Assembly (NCBI RefSeq): GCF_000971255.1
Contig: NZ_BBMC01000002.1
Coordinates: forward strand, 124,001-188,000
Origin: Demequina rhizosphaerae
GTDB taxonomy: Bacteria > Actinomycetota > Actinomycetes > Actinomycetales > Demequinaceae
Length of the DNA stretch: 64,000 nucleotides
Reading direction: 5' to 3'
Positions 16,264-23,317 of the stretch are shown here, piece after piece (the stretch's first letter is position 1; the number at the start of each line of letters is the position of its first letter). The notes beneath the pieces were generated by a model. The model saw nothing but the letters and a program-made list of their open reading frames with translations. It did not search any database and was not told the DNA's origin. The translations under genes and the position numbers were made by a program.

Positions 16264-16842
16264 TCAGCGCGAGATGCCGAAGCCGCCGGTCCAACCGATC
16301 TTCTCCGACACCGCGAGCGTGAGCTGCGCGAAGCCGATCGCCTCGAGCTCGTGGGCGCGCGCCAGCGAGCCGGCGTCGATCGCCTCGAGGCCGCCCGCCT
16401 CGACCGCGGCCACGAGGGCCGCCTTGGCCTCGGCCGAGTCGCCGGCGACGAGCACGGTGGTGGTGAGCTCGCCGACCTTCTTGGCGCCCAGGGTCGCCGC
16501 GAAGTTCGTGTTGAAGGCCTTGACCACGTGGGCGGCGGGGATGCGCGCCTGGATCTCGGCGGCGGCGGACGAGCCTGCCGGCACGACGAGCGAGTCGAAG
16601 GTCTCGAAGTTGAGGGGGTTGGTGATGTCGACCACGACCTTGCCGGCGAAGGCGTCGCCGTAGGCCTCGAGGATCGAGTCCACCGCCGGGAACGGCACCG
16701 CGAGGACCACGACGTCGCCGTCGAGGGGGGCGGTGCCCACCTGCTCCTTGGCCACGTAGGTGACGGAGCTGCCGCCGTCGGCGAGCACGCCGCCGATCGC
16801 GTTGGCCATGTTGCCGGTGCCGATGATGGTGAAGGTCGTCAT
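16264..16842 (-). CDS. NADPH-dependent F420 reductase-like oxidoreductase (Fno fold)
   Basis: 192 aa. The N-terminus MTTFTIIGTGNMANAIGGVL is a Rossmann dinucleotide site of the Fno/pyrroline-carboxylate-reductase type, followed by VVVLAVPFPAVDSIL, VVDITNPLNF, HVVKAFNTNFA and TTVLVAGDSAEAKAAL, the usual order in F420-dependent NADP reductase relatives. Whether it uses F420 cannot be told here; some members reduce other substrates. It is divergent from a MarR regulator and shares its operator region, so that regulator probably controls it. Confidence 0.8.
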   Translation of the reverse strand: MTTFTIIGTGNMANAIGGVLADGGSSVTYVAKEQVGTAPLDGDVVVLAVPFPAVDSILEAYGDAFAGKVVVDITNPLNFETFDSLVVPAGSSAAAEIQARIPAAHVVKAFNTNFAATLGAKKVGELTTTVLVAGDSAEAKAALVAAVEAGGLEAIDAGSLARAHELEAIGFAQLTLAVSEKIGWTGGFGISR

Positions 16843-16879
16843 GTCGATTCCTGTTCCGGGCCGCCTCGGCGCCCCATTG

Positions 16880-16929
16880 GTTGTACCTACAACAACTGAC
16901 CATAGACCCTCTTGGTTGTAGATGCAACC
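16880..16929. promoter_or_regulatory. Two MarR-type operators over divergent promoters
   Basis: Site 1 is GTTGTACCTACAAC (16880-16893); site 2 is GGTTGTAGATGCAACC (16914-16929); centres are 35 bp apart. On the minus strand TTGCAT and TATGGT (complement of 16922-16927 and 16899-16904, 17-base spacer) drive the oxidoreductase, and site 1 lies just downstream of that -10. On the plus strand TTGGTT (16912-16917) and TAGGAT (16936-16941) drive marR with an 18-base spacer. Site 2 overlaps both -35 boxes, so one regulator could shut both promoters. Confidence 0.75.
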
Positions 16930-16948
16930 TTTGGGTAGGATGGTACCC

Positions 16949-17554
16949 ATGACGACCACCGACACCGCCCTGCGCCACCGCGAGCGTGTCGCGGTCGCGC
17001 GCCTGCACGCACTGCTCGAGCTGCTCCCGACCGCCCTGGACAAGCGCCTCGCCGACGCCCACCTCACGGCCTTCGAGTTCACCCTCCTCGAGGCGCTGCG
17101 CGAGGCCGACGGCGACCGCCTGCGCCTGAGCGCCCTCGCGTCGCGCACCAATGCGACACTCCCCCGCCTCTCGCGCGTGGTGACCGGCCTCGAGCGCAAG
17201 GGCCTGGTGACGCGCACGCCCTGCCCGGAGGACGGGCGCGCCTTCAACGCTGTCCTCACGGACGCGGGACGCGAGGCGTTCGAGGCGACGCGGCCGCTGC
17301 ACGCCGACGCGGTGCGCGAGATGGTCCTCGACGGCATGACCGAGGACGAGGTCGACACGCTGGCCGACCTCGCCCTCAAGATCCTCGGCCGGCTCGACCC
17401 CGACCGCCGCCTCGCGGTGACGGCGAGCCTCGGCGACGCCGCGTGCGCGGCCGACCCGGCGGCCGCGGAGTGCGCGGCCGACCCGGCCGTCGCGGAGTGC
17501 GACGCGGACCCGCTGCCGGCGGACGACTGCCCAGCCGACCCCGCGCAGGCCTAG
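16949..17554 (+). CDS. MarR family regulator with a Cys-Asp-Pro repeat tail
   Basis: 201 aa. The winged-helix domain is clear: LTAFEFTLLEALREA, LRLSALASRTNATLPRLSR, VVTGLERKGLVTR and the wing CPEDGRAFNAVLTDAGREA. It is predicted to be leaderless, with TAGGAT ending eight bases before the ATG at 16949. The last 40 residues are unusual: acidic, Ala-rich, with repeats of the type AAECAADP and four cysteines at about ten-residue intervals. This tail is not part of the standard fold and might sense thiols or metals, or be disordered. Target is probably itself and the divergent oxidoreductase. Confidence 0.88.
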   Translation: MTTTDTALRHRERVAVARLHALLELLPTALDKRLADAHLTAFEFTLLEALREADGDRLRLSALASRTNATLPRLSRVVTGLERKGLVTRTPCPEDGRAFNAVLTDAGREAFEATRPLHADAVREMVLDGMTEDEVDTLADLALKILGRLDPDRRLAVTASLGDAACAADPAAAECAADPAVAECDADPLPADDCPADPAQA

Positions 17555-17690
17555 CCGCCCGGGGCGCCCGCGCCGACGCCCGAGGCGCCCGCACACGCGC
17601 CCACGCCCACGCCGCGGGGGCCGATGCGCCGTGCCGGCGACCACGCCGCGGGCCGAGCGCGATCACCGCCGCCGCGGGCCGATGCGCGGC

Positions 17691-17834
17691 TCAGTGGTGC
17701 TTCTGCGCGAGCCTCCACATCGTCCACGAGGTCCCGATGAACCTCGCGAGCTGCGCGAACACGTTCCTCCGACGCCTCAGCTCACCCTCGGTGGGCAGCG
17801 GCGCGTGCGAGATCTGCTCGTTGGTGGTGTCCAT
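17691..17834 (-). CDS. 47-aa protein encoded downstream of SQR
   Basis: ATG at 17834 sits six bases after a good GGAGGG site and 13 bases after the SQR stop, so this short reading frame is very likely translated as part of the SQR operon. It begins MDTTNEQISHAPLPTEGELR, then a basic stretch RRR and an amphipathic aromatic helix NVFAQLARFIGTSWTMWRLA ending QKHH. No cysteine is present. I do not recognise a family. A membrane-surface helix helping SQR dock at the membrane is a possible role, by position only. Confidence 0.6.
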   Translation of the reverse strand: MDTTNEQISHAPLPTEGELRRRRNVFAQLARFIGTSWTMWRLAQKHH

Positions 17835-17847
17835 CAGAGCCCTCCGA

Positions 17848-19305
17848 TCATTCCGGGATCCACGTCCACCCGGGACGGGCCTTCGCCTTGTAGATGAACA
17901 GGGTGTGGAGCATGCGCTTCACCCAGTGGCCCGACAGTCCGATCTCGCCCTTCGTCGCCTTGAGGTCGCGGCCGGTCTCGGGGTACTTCTCCCAGTCCGG
18001 CACCACGGGGCTCATGGTCATCGCGGCGGCCGTGCCGGAGCGGAAGCCGTGGCCCGCGGAGGCGACGCACGCGGCGGCCATCTCCGACATCGACGCCGAG
18101 TGCGTGGGGGCCGGGGCGCCCTTGAGGATCATGTCGGCGATCGACTTCGCGACCACCTTGCCCATGGTCCCCGACGGCATGCCGGTGCGCGGCGGCGACG
18201 GTGCGACCGCGACCCCGTCCGGGGTGGCGCGCGGCTTCGAGATCTGGTGCGGCGGCGCGAACGCGATGCCCACCGCGAACACGTTCCGGTAGGTCGGGTT
18301 CTGGTACGTCCGCGGCCAGTCCTTCGCGGTCCACTCCTCGTACGGCTTGGGCGTGTAGTCCGCATCGACCTTGAGGAAGCCCGACGGCGCGAACACCGTC
18401 GAGGTGATGTCCTCGCCCTCCCTGTCGAACGCCTTCCAGTCGTTGCCCTTGAACGGCGGCAGCAGCATCGCGAAGTCGAACTCGAGGTCGTTGTGCGACC
18501 CGTCGAGCTGGTCGTAGTGGATGACCCCGGGCTCGATCGAGGTGACGGCCGCGCCGGTGATGGCGCGCACGCCGCGCTCCCGGAACAGCGACTGCGTCCA
18601 CAGCTCCGACGAGGTGCGGTAGCCGTTCTGCTCGAACTGCATGCCGCCGACGCCGAAGTCGCCGAGCTCGTTCTCGTTGGTGAGGTAGACGATCTCCGCG
18701 TTCTGGCGCACGCCCGCCTCGCGCAGCTCGTGCTCGACGTTGAACGTGTACTCGAACGCCGCGCCCTCGCACGTGCACGTGCCGTGCCCGACGCCGATCA
18801 CCACGGTCTGCTTCTGGGTCCGCAGACGCGTCTTGAGCTCGGCGAGCCTGCCGGCCGCCTCGGTCGCATGGTCGGGCGTGCACACCGACAGCGTGTTGCC
18901 CGCGTCCGGTCCGAGGCCCGGCGTCGCGCCGAAGTTGAGCTTGGGACCCGTCGCGTTGATGACGTAGTCGTAGCGGATCTTCTCGTGCTCGCCGTCGCGG
19001 CCGGCTGAGGTGTGCTCGACCTCGACCGCGGGCCGCGCATCGTCCGCGTCGCCCTCGGGCCACAGCGCGAAGGCCTTGCCCTGCACGAAGGTGATGCCCT
19101 GCTTCTTGTAGATGGGTCCGAGCTCGAAGACCACGTCGTCGTGCCCCATCTTCCCCACGCCGACCCAGATGTTCGACGGGATCCAGTTGTACGTGGGCTT
19201 GGGGTTCACCACGACGATCTCGTGCTCCTGCGGCAGGAGCTTCCTCAGGTACAGCGCTGCGGTGTGCCCCGAAACCCCGGCACCCAGGACGACCACACGG
19301 GCCAT
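17848..19305 (-). CDS. sqr: Sulfide:quinone oxidoreductase-like FAD protein
   Basis: 485 aa. N-terminal FAD site VVVLGAGVSGHTAALYLRKL, then the SQR-type NWIPSNIWVGVG, an ATG-like INATGPKLNFG segment, and the cysteine region VGHGTCTCEGAAFEYTF near 197-213 matching the redox Cys and GPxxE element of SQR; another Cys is in SVCTPDH. The C-terminal half has GIAFAPPHQ and GMPSGTMGKVVA. It would oxidise sulfide to protein persulfide/sulfane sulfur and reduce quinone at the membrane. The promoter carries a CstR-like operator and the next gene is a 47-aa protein. Confidence 0.85.
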   Translation of the reverse strand: MARVVVLGAGVSGHTAALYLRKLLPQEHEIVVVNPKPTYNWIPSNIWVGVGKMGHDDVVFELGPIYKKQGITFVQGKAFALWPEGDADDARPAVEVEHTSAGRDGEHEKIRYDYVINATGPKLNFGATPGLGPDAGNTLSVCTPDHATEAAGRLAELKTRLRTQKQTVVIGVGHGTCTCEGAAFEYTFNVEHELREAGVRQNAEIVYLTNENELGDFGVGGMQFEQNGYRTSSELWTQSLFRERGVRAITGAAVTSIEPGVIHYDQLDGSHNDLEFDFAMLLPPFKGNDWKAFDREGEDITSTVFAPSGFLKVDADYTPKPYEEWTAKDWPRTYQNPTYRNVFAVGIAFAPPHQISKPRATPDGVAVAPSPPRTGMPSGTMGKVVAKSIADMILKGAPAPTHSASMSEMAAACVASAGHGFRSGTAAAMTMSPVVPDWEKYPETGRDLKATKGEIGLSGHWVKRMLHTLFIYKAKARPGWTWIPE

Positions 19306-19366
19306 GACCGATCACCTTCCTCGCTGATACGGACCGGCCGTCACCGTTGGCGGCCTACCTTTCAGG

Positions 19367-19394
19367 CTTATACCCCCGAGGGTATCCCTCGCAA
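19367..19394 (-). promoter_or_regulatory. SQR promoter with CsoR/CstR-type operator
   Basis: The palindrome ATACCCCCGAGGGTAT lies at 19370-19385. On the minus strand a TTGCGA (19394-19389) and a TATAAG (19372-19367) flank it with a 16-base spacer, so the operator covers the spacer and the -10. The SQR start is about 60 bases downstream. It is the same arrangement as at 11190-11219. Confidence 0.75.
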
Positions 19395-19468
19395 GGGACG
19401 AAGGTCCCCGAATACGCGCGTTCCGGCGCGTCGCGACAGGCCGCCGAGAAACCCGCCCGGACAGCAGA

Positions 19469-19498
19469 ACGCGCCGCCGGCCTCGGCCGGCGGCGCGT
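19469..19498 (-). terminator. Strong hairpin, probable terminator
   Basis: ACGCGCCGCCGGCC and GGCCGGCGGCGCGT form a perfect 14-bp stem with a two-base centre just beyond the stop of the gene at 19521. It would end that minus-strand transcript before the SQR promoter. Confidence 0.65.
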
Positions 19499-19520
19499 CC
19501 GCGACATCCGTGGCGGAGGC

Positions 19521-19907
19521 TCAGCCCTTCTTCTTCTCCGCCGCCTCCTTGAGCAGGAACATCGGCAGCAGCCAGGTGCACAGCGCGGTGATGAGCCAGA
19601 CGAGCACGGTCGCGGCGATCCATGTCCCGACGCCGTCGATCGTGAGGCTGTCGACCATGAGCGAGGTGATGAGCAGCGCGACGAACGTCGACACCAGCCC
19701 CACGCCGCCCAGGAACGCGTTCGCGTACTTGGTGGCCATCTTGAAGATCAGCGGCGACAGGATCCACTGCGCGACGGTGAAGATCACCGACGCGGTGACG
19801 AGCGCGAGGAAGTCGATCTGGAAGCCCTCGAGCACCAGCGACGTGATCCACAGGCCGAGGGCCGCGGAACCGAGGAAGATCAGCGTGTTGATCAGGAATC
19901 TCACCAT
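19521..19907 (-). CDS. Four-TM holin-family (superfamily IV) membrane protein, copy 1
   Basis: 128 aa with four hydrophobic helices, beginning MVRFLINTLIFLGSAALGLW and containing IFTVAQWILSPLI, ANAFLGGVGLVSTFVALLIT and VLVWLITALCTWLLPMFLL, matching the phage-holin-like superfamily IV common in bacterial chromosomes. It ends with a basic KEAAEKKKG. A close paralogue lies immediately upstream (19998-20414), with GGVGxxSTFVALLIT in the same place, so the pair arose by tandem duplication. Function is unknown. Confidence 0.82.
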   Translation of the reverse strand: MVRFLINTLIFLGSAALGLWITSLVLEGFQIDFLALVTASVIFTVAQWILSPLIFKMATKYANAFLGGVGLVSTFVALLITSLMVDSLTIDGVGTWIAATVLVWLITALCTWLLPMFLLKEAAEKKKG

Positions 19908-19997
19908 GAGCCCGACGCTACTACTCGAATGTCCGTTTCGCGCGGTAATCAGGCATGACGCGCGTATGGCGCGTCGGGACGATGCGCGGGCCCGGCG

Positions 19998-20414
19998 CTA
20001 CTCGGCGGCGGGCTTGTCGACGGCCTTGCCCTGGTCGCCCTTGTCGCCGATGCGGTCGAAGAGCCCGGGCAGCACCCACACGCCGATCGCGGTGATGAGC
20101 CACACCAGCAGCGTGCCGCCGGCCCACGCGCCGAAGGTGTGGATGACCAGCCCCTCGGTGAGGGTCGCGGTGATGAGCAGCGCGACGAACGTGGAGATGA
20201 TGCCCACGCCGCCCACGACCGCCCGCGCGCGCTTCTCGATCTGGCGCTCGATGATGGGCGACAGGAGGCTCTGCGCGAGCGCGAAGATCACCGTCGCGGT
20301 GATGAGCCCGCTGATCTTGAGCTCGAAGTCGTCGCCGAGAAGGAGCGACGTCAGCGCGAGCGCCGCCACCGCGGAGGCGAGGAACACGGCCGCCTTGAGC
20401 AGGAATCTCTCCAT
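19998..20414 (-). CDS. Four-TM holin-family (superfamily IV) membrane protein, copy 2
   Basis: 138 aa paralogue of the downstream protein: MERFLLKAAVFLASAVAALA, IFALAQSLLSPIIERQIEKR, GGVGIISTFVALLITATL and VWLITAIGVWVLPGLFD, then a charged tail DRIGDKGDQGKAVDKPAAE. It is separated from copy 1 by 90 bases containing a small hairpin (GACGCGC/GCGCGTC, 19957-19975) and one GGACGATGCG element. Role unknown. Confidence 0.82.
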   Translation of the reverse strand: MERFLLKAAVFLASAVAALALTSLLLGDDFELKISGLITATVIFALAQSLLSPIIERQIEKRARAVVGGVGIISTFVALLITATLTEGLVIHTFGAWAGGTLLVWLITAIGVWVLPGLFDRIGDKGDQGKAVDKPAAE

Positions 20415-20437
20415 GGCCCGACGCTACCGCGCCGCCG

Positions 20438-20471
20438 GGACGATGCGCGAGAGGCTCCCGGCGCATCGTCC
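20438..20471. repeat. Inverted pair of the dispersed 10-mer, forming a hairpin
   Basis: GGACGATGCG at 20438-20447 and its exact complement CGCATCGTCC at 20462-20471 face each other across 14 bases, giving a 10-bp stem. It lies just upstream of the copy-2 membrane gene. Two inverted uptake-type words serving as a hairpin is a known arrangement for DNA uptake sequences in Neisseria. Confidence 0.75.
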
Positions 20472-20489
20472 GGGCGGAAGGTGCCTGGA

Positions 20490-20610
20490 AAGACGACGAG
20501 GGCGCCTCCGAAGAGGCGCCCTCGTGGTGCTGTCGACCAAGTCTTCCGGCCACCAGGGACTTGCGGCCGGCGTCAAAGACGAATCAGGTCTAGGACCTTG
20601 TGCCTAGACA
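20490..20610 (-). ncRNA. Candidate structured RNA (hairpin, H-type pseudoknot, terminator)
   Basis: Read on the minus strand: a hairpin with arms GTCTAGG/CCTAGAC (20609-20588), then four segments that can only pair as a pseudoknot, CCGGCC (20570-20565), AAGTC (20562-20558), GGCCGG (20551-20546), GACTT (20543-20539), then a perfect 13-bp GC hairpin with a tetraloop (20525-20496) followed by the T-rich TCGTCTTTCC. Crossed stems plus a terminator are unlikely by chance. No protein is evident and I recognise no known family. It could be a small RNA or a leader of the membrane gene at 20414. Confidence 0.4.
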
Positions 20611-20706
20611 GTAGCGCATCGGGGGCCTCCCGCGCGTCGGATCGCATAGGATCGCTCGACCCGAACCGGACATCTGTCCGCAAACTTCGCCGGATAGTGT
20701 CGGGGC

Positions 20707-22353
20707 ATGCTGCATCACGCTCCCCTCATCACGACGATCGCGGTGGGCCTGGTGGCGGCCTTCATCCTCGGGTTCCTCGCGCAGAAGGCGCGGCTGTCCC
20801 CCATCGTCGGCTACCTCGCCGCCGGCCTCCTCATCGGCCCGTACACCCCCGGGTACGTGGGCGACGTGGACCTCGCGACGCAGCTGAGCGAGATCGGCGT
20901 GATCCTGCTGATGTTCGGCGTCGGGCTGCACTTCTCCTTCAAGGAGCTGCTCGCGGTGCGCCGCGTCGCGCTGCCGGGCGCGATCGCGCAGATGACGGTG
21001 GCGACGGCGCTGGGCACGGGGCTGGGCTTCGTGCTCGGCTGGGGCACGGCCGGGTCGCTGCTGTTCGGCCTCGCGCTGTCCGTCGCGTCGACCGTGGTGA
21101 TGCTGCGCGCGCTCGAGGAGCGCCAGATGCTCGACACGCGCGCCGGGCACATCGCGGTCGGCTGGCTCATCGTCGAGGACCTCGCGATGGTGATCGCGCT
21201 CGTCGTGGTGCCGGTGCTCGCGGGCGGCGCGGACGTCACCGGCGCCGAGCTCGCCGGGGAGCTGGCCCTCACCGTCGCGCGCGTCGCCGGCTTCGTCGCG
21301 CTCATGTGGTTCGTGGGCCGGCGGGTCATCCCGTGGACGCTCGCCCGCGTCGCGGACACCGGCTCGCGCGAGCTCTTCACGCTCGGCGTGCTCGCGATCG
21401 GGCTGGGCGTCGCGGTGGGCGCGGCGTGGCTGTTCGAGGTGTCGTTCGCGCTCGGCGCGTTCTTCGCGGGCATGATCCTGCGGGAGTCCGACCTGTCCCA
21501 CCGCGCCGCCGAGGACTCCCTGCCGCTGCGCGACGCGTTCGCGGTGCTGTTCTTCGTCGCGGTCGGCATGCTGGTCGACCCGAGCATCGTCTGGCGGCAG
21601 CCGGTCGCGCTGCTCGCGACGGTCGCGATCATCGTCGGCGGCAAGCTCGTGGTCGCGTACGCGCTCGTGCGGGCGCTCAAGTACTCGCGGTCGATGGCGC
21701 TGGTCGTGGGCGCCTCGCTCGCGCAGATCGGCGAGTTCTCCTTCATCCTCGTCACCCTCGGCGCCGACCTCGAGGTGCTCCACCAGGACGCGCAGGACCT
21801 CGTGCTCGCCGGCGCGATCGTGTCGATCATCCTCAACCCGCTGCTGTTCGCGTGGGTCGCGCGCGTCTACGCGCGCCGGGAGGGCGTCGCGGTGGACGAT
21901 GCGGAGGGCCCGGTGGAGTCGCACGCCACCGGCCACGTGGTCGTGGTGGGCTACGGCCGGGTCGGCGGGCGCGTCGCCGAGGGCCTGTGGGGCGCGGAGA
22001 TCCCCGTCGTGGTGATCGACGACGACGAGACCCGGGTCGAGCGCATCCGCGCCGCGGGCCACGAGGCGATCCTGGGCAACGCCGCGCGCGCCAAGGTGCT
22101 GCACGCCGCCGGCATCGAGGCGGCGCGTGCGGTGCTCGTCGGCGTGCCCGACCCGCTCAACGCGGGCGCGATCGTCGCGAAGGCCCGCGAGCTCGCGCCG
22201 GACGCCGACATCGTCGCGCGCGGCCACGGCAAGCGCGACGTCGCGTACCTCCAGGCGCAGGGCGCGAGCCGCGTGCTCGTGGGCGTGCACGAGATCGCCG
22301 ACCTCATGGTCGAGCGCGCCGGCGGCCCGCCGAACGAGCCCGAGGCGACGTAG
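20707..22353 (+). CDS. CPA2 family cation/proton antiporter with RCK (TrkA-N) domain
   Basis: 548 aa, YbaL/KefB-like. About 12 membrane helices fill residues 1-395, with LSPIVGYLAAGLLIGPYTPG, LSEIGVILLMFGVGLHFSF and VEDLAMVIALVV containing the conserved ED pair; GASLAQIGEFSFILVTLG is the family signature near helix 11. The RCK domain begins HVVVVGYGRVGGRVAEGL near 410 and has the VVIDDDETRVERIRAAG nucleotide-binding strand. It would exchange K+ or Na+ for H+ under nucleotide control. A TAGTGT box six bases before the ATG suggests a leaderless transcript. Confidence 0.92.
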   Translation: MLHHAPLITTIAVGLVAAFILGFLAQKARLSPIVGYLAAGLLIGPYTPGYVGDVDLATQLSEIGVILLMFGVGLHFSFKELLAVRRVALPGAIAQMTVATALGTGLGFVLGWGTAGSLLFGLALSVASTVVMLRALEERQMLDTRAGHIAVGWLIVEDLAMVIALVVVPVLAGGADVTGAELAGELALTVARVAGFVALMWFVGRRVIPWTLARVADTGSRELFTLGVLAIGLGVAVGAAWLFEVSFALGAFFAGMILRESDLSHRAAEDSLPLRDAFAVLFFVAVGMLVDPSIVWRQPVALLATVAIIVGGKLVVAYALVRALKYSRSMALVVGASLAQIGEFSFILVTLGADLEVLHQDAQDLVLAGAIVSIILNPLLFAWVARVYARREGVAVDDAEGPVESHATGHVVVVGYGRVGGRVAEGLWGAEIPVVVIDDDETRVERIRAAGHEAILGNAARAKVLHAAGIEAARAVLVGVPDPLNAGAIVAKARELAPDADIVARGHGKRDVAYLQAQGASRVLVGVHEIADLMVERAGGPPNEPEAT

Positions 22354-22362
22354 CCTGACCGT

Positions 22363-22776
22363 ATGAGCGACGACGCCCCGCGGCTCGACATCCTCGTGCG
22401 GATGCTCACGCACGCCTTCGACCTCGCCTTCGACGAGGCGCTCGCCGACCGGTCCAGCACGCGCGCCGAGTTCGTCATGCTGAGCCGGCTCGCGGACTCG
22501 CACGACCCGGTCACCTGGGAGGTGCTCGAGGGGTCGATGCCGGTCGGCTACGGACCGGGTCTGCTCACCGAGACGTGGAACGCGCTCGCCGTGGCGGGGT
22601 GGGCCGACGAGGTCGACGGGCTGCGCGTCGCGACCCAGGGCGGCCGCGAGGCGCTCGACGAGCTGCACGCCGCCATCGACGGCATCGCGACCGAGGCGAC
22701 CGCCGGGATCGCGGCGCACGATGTCGAGGTCGCCGCGGAGGTGCTGCGGCACATGCTCGACAACCTGGACGACTGA
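22363..22776 (+). CDS. MarR-like winged-helix protein
   Basis: 137 aa. The helical N-terminus with RAEFVMLSRLADSHDPVTWE and GYGPGLLTETWNALAVAGWA, then a short wing DEVDGLRVATQGGREAL, resembles MarR-type transcription factors, though the recognition helix is less typical. It starts nine bases after the antiporter stop, but TAGCCT at 22351-22356 with six bases to the ATG indicates an internal leaderless promoter as well. Confidence 0.6.
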   Translation: MSDDAPRLDILVRMLTHAFDLAFDEALADRSSTRAEFVMLSRLADSHDPVTWEVLEGSMPVGYGPGLLTETWNALAVAGWADEVDGLRVATQGGREALDELHAAIDGIATEATAGIAAHDVEVAAEVLRHMLDNLDD

Positions 22777-22779
22777 GCC

Positions 22780-23193
22780 TCAGTCCATCCCGCGCATCAC
22801 GCGGTTCCACGCGTTCGTGAGGGCCACGACCTCGACGATCGCGCCGATCTGCTTGCCGTTGAACCACGCCCCCGCCTGCTCGCGGGCCTCCTGCTCGAGC
22901 GCGCGCGGCGCGTCGGTGAGCACCTCGGCGAGGCGCAGCGCGGCGGCCTCCCCGTCCGTCACGAGGCCGGGCCGGATCTGGCGGGCGGGACGCGCGAGCG
23001 CGCTGATGAGGTCGGGACGGGTGCCCGCCTTCGCGAGGGACTCGGAGTGCAGGCGGATCGAGTGGTGGCAGCCGTTGAGGTGCGACACCCGCAGGCGGAT
23101 CATGTCGCGCAGGCGCGGCTCGAGGGCGTCGCCGACGTCGCCGTCCAGCCTCTCGAGCGCCTTGAGGAAGCCGGCGCCGACCCTCGCCTCCAT
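22780..23193 (-). CDS. Carboxymuconolactone decarboxylase-family protein with CxxS site
   Basis: 137 aa AhpD-like fold: LRDMIRLRVSHLNGCHHSIR followed by LH and later GEAAALRLAEVLTDAPR and VVALTNAWNRV. In peroxidase-active members the motif is NGCxxC; here it reads NGCHHS, so the second cysteine is serine. Thiol-disulfide peroxidase activity is therefore doubtful, and the protein may act on other substrates. It is convergent with the MarR-like gene, three bases between stops. ATG at 23193; no strong ribosome-binding site. Confidence 0.82.
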   Translation of the reverse strand: MEARVGAGFLKALERLDGDVGDALEPRLRDMIRLRVSHLNGCHHSIRLHSESLAKAGTRPDLISALARPARQIRPGLVTDGEAAALRLAEVLTDAPRALEQEAREQAGAWFNGKQIGAIVEVVALTNAWNRVMRGMD

Positions 23194-23317
23194 GCGCGGA
23201 ACGGTACCCGCGCATCGTCCACCGGTACGGGAGGCGTGCCGCCCGCCCGCCAGGTGCCGCGCATCGTCCCTGCTCCCGATTCCCGCGCACCGTCCCCGCT
23301 CTGGAAGAATGGCGCGC

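Noticed and set aside
20590-22752. A 720-codon minus-strand frame opposite the antiporter
   Set aside because: Antisense shadow; the plus strand has antiporter and RCK signatures.
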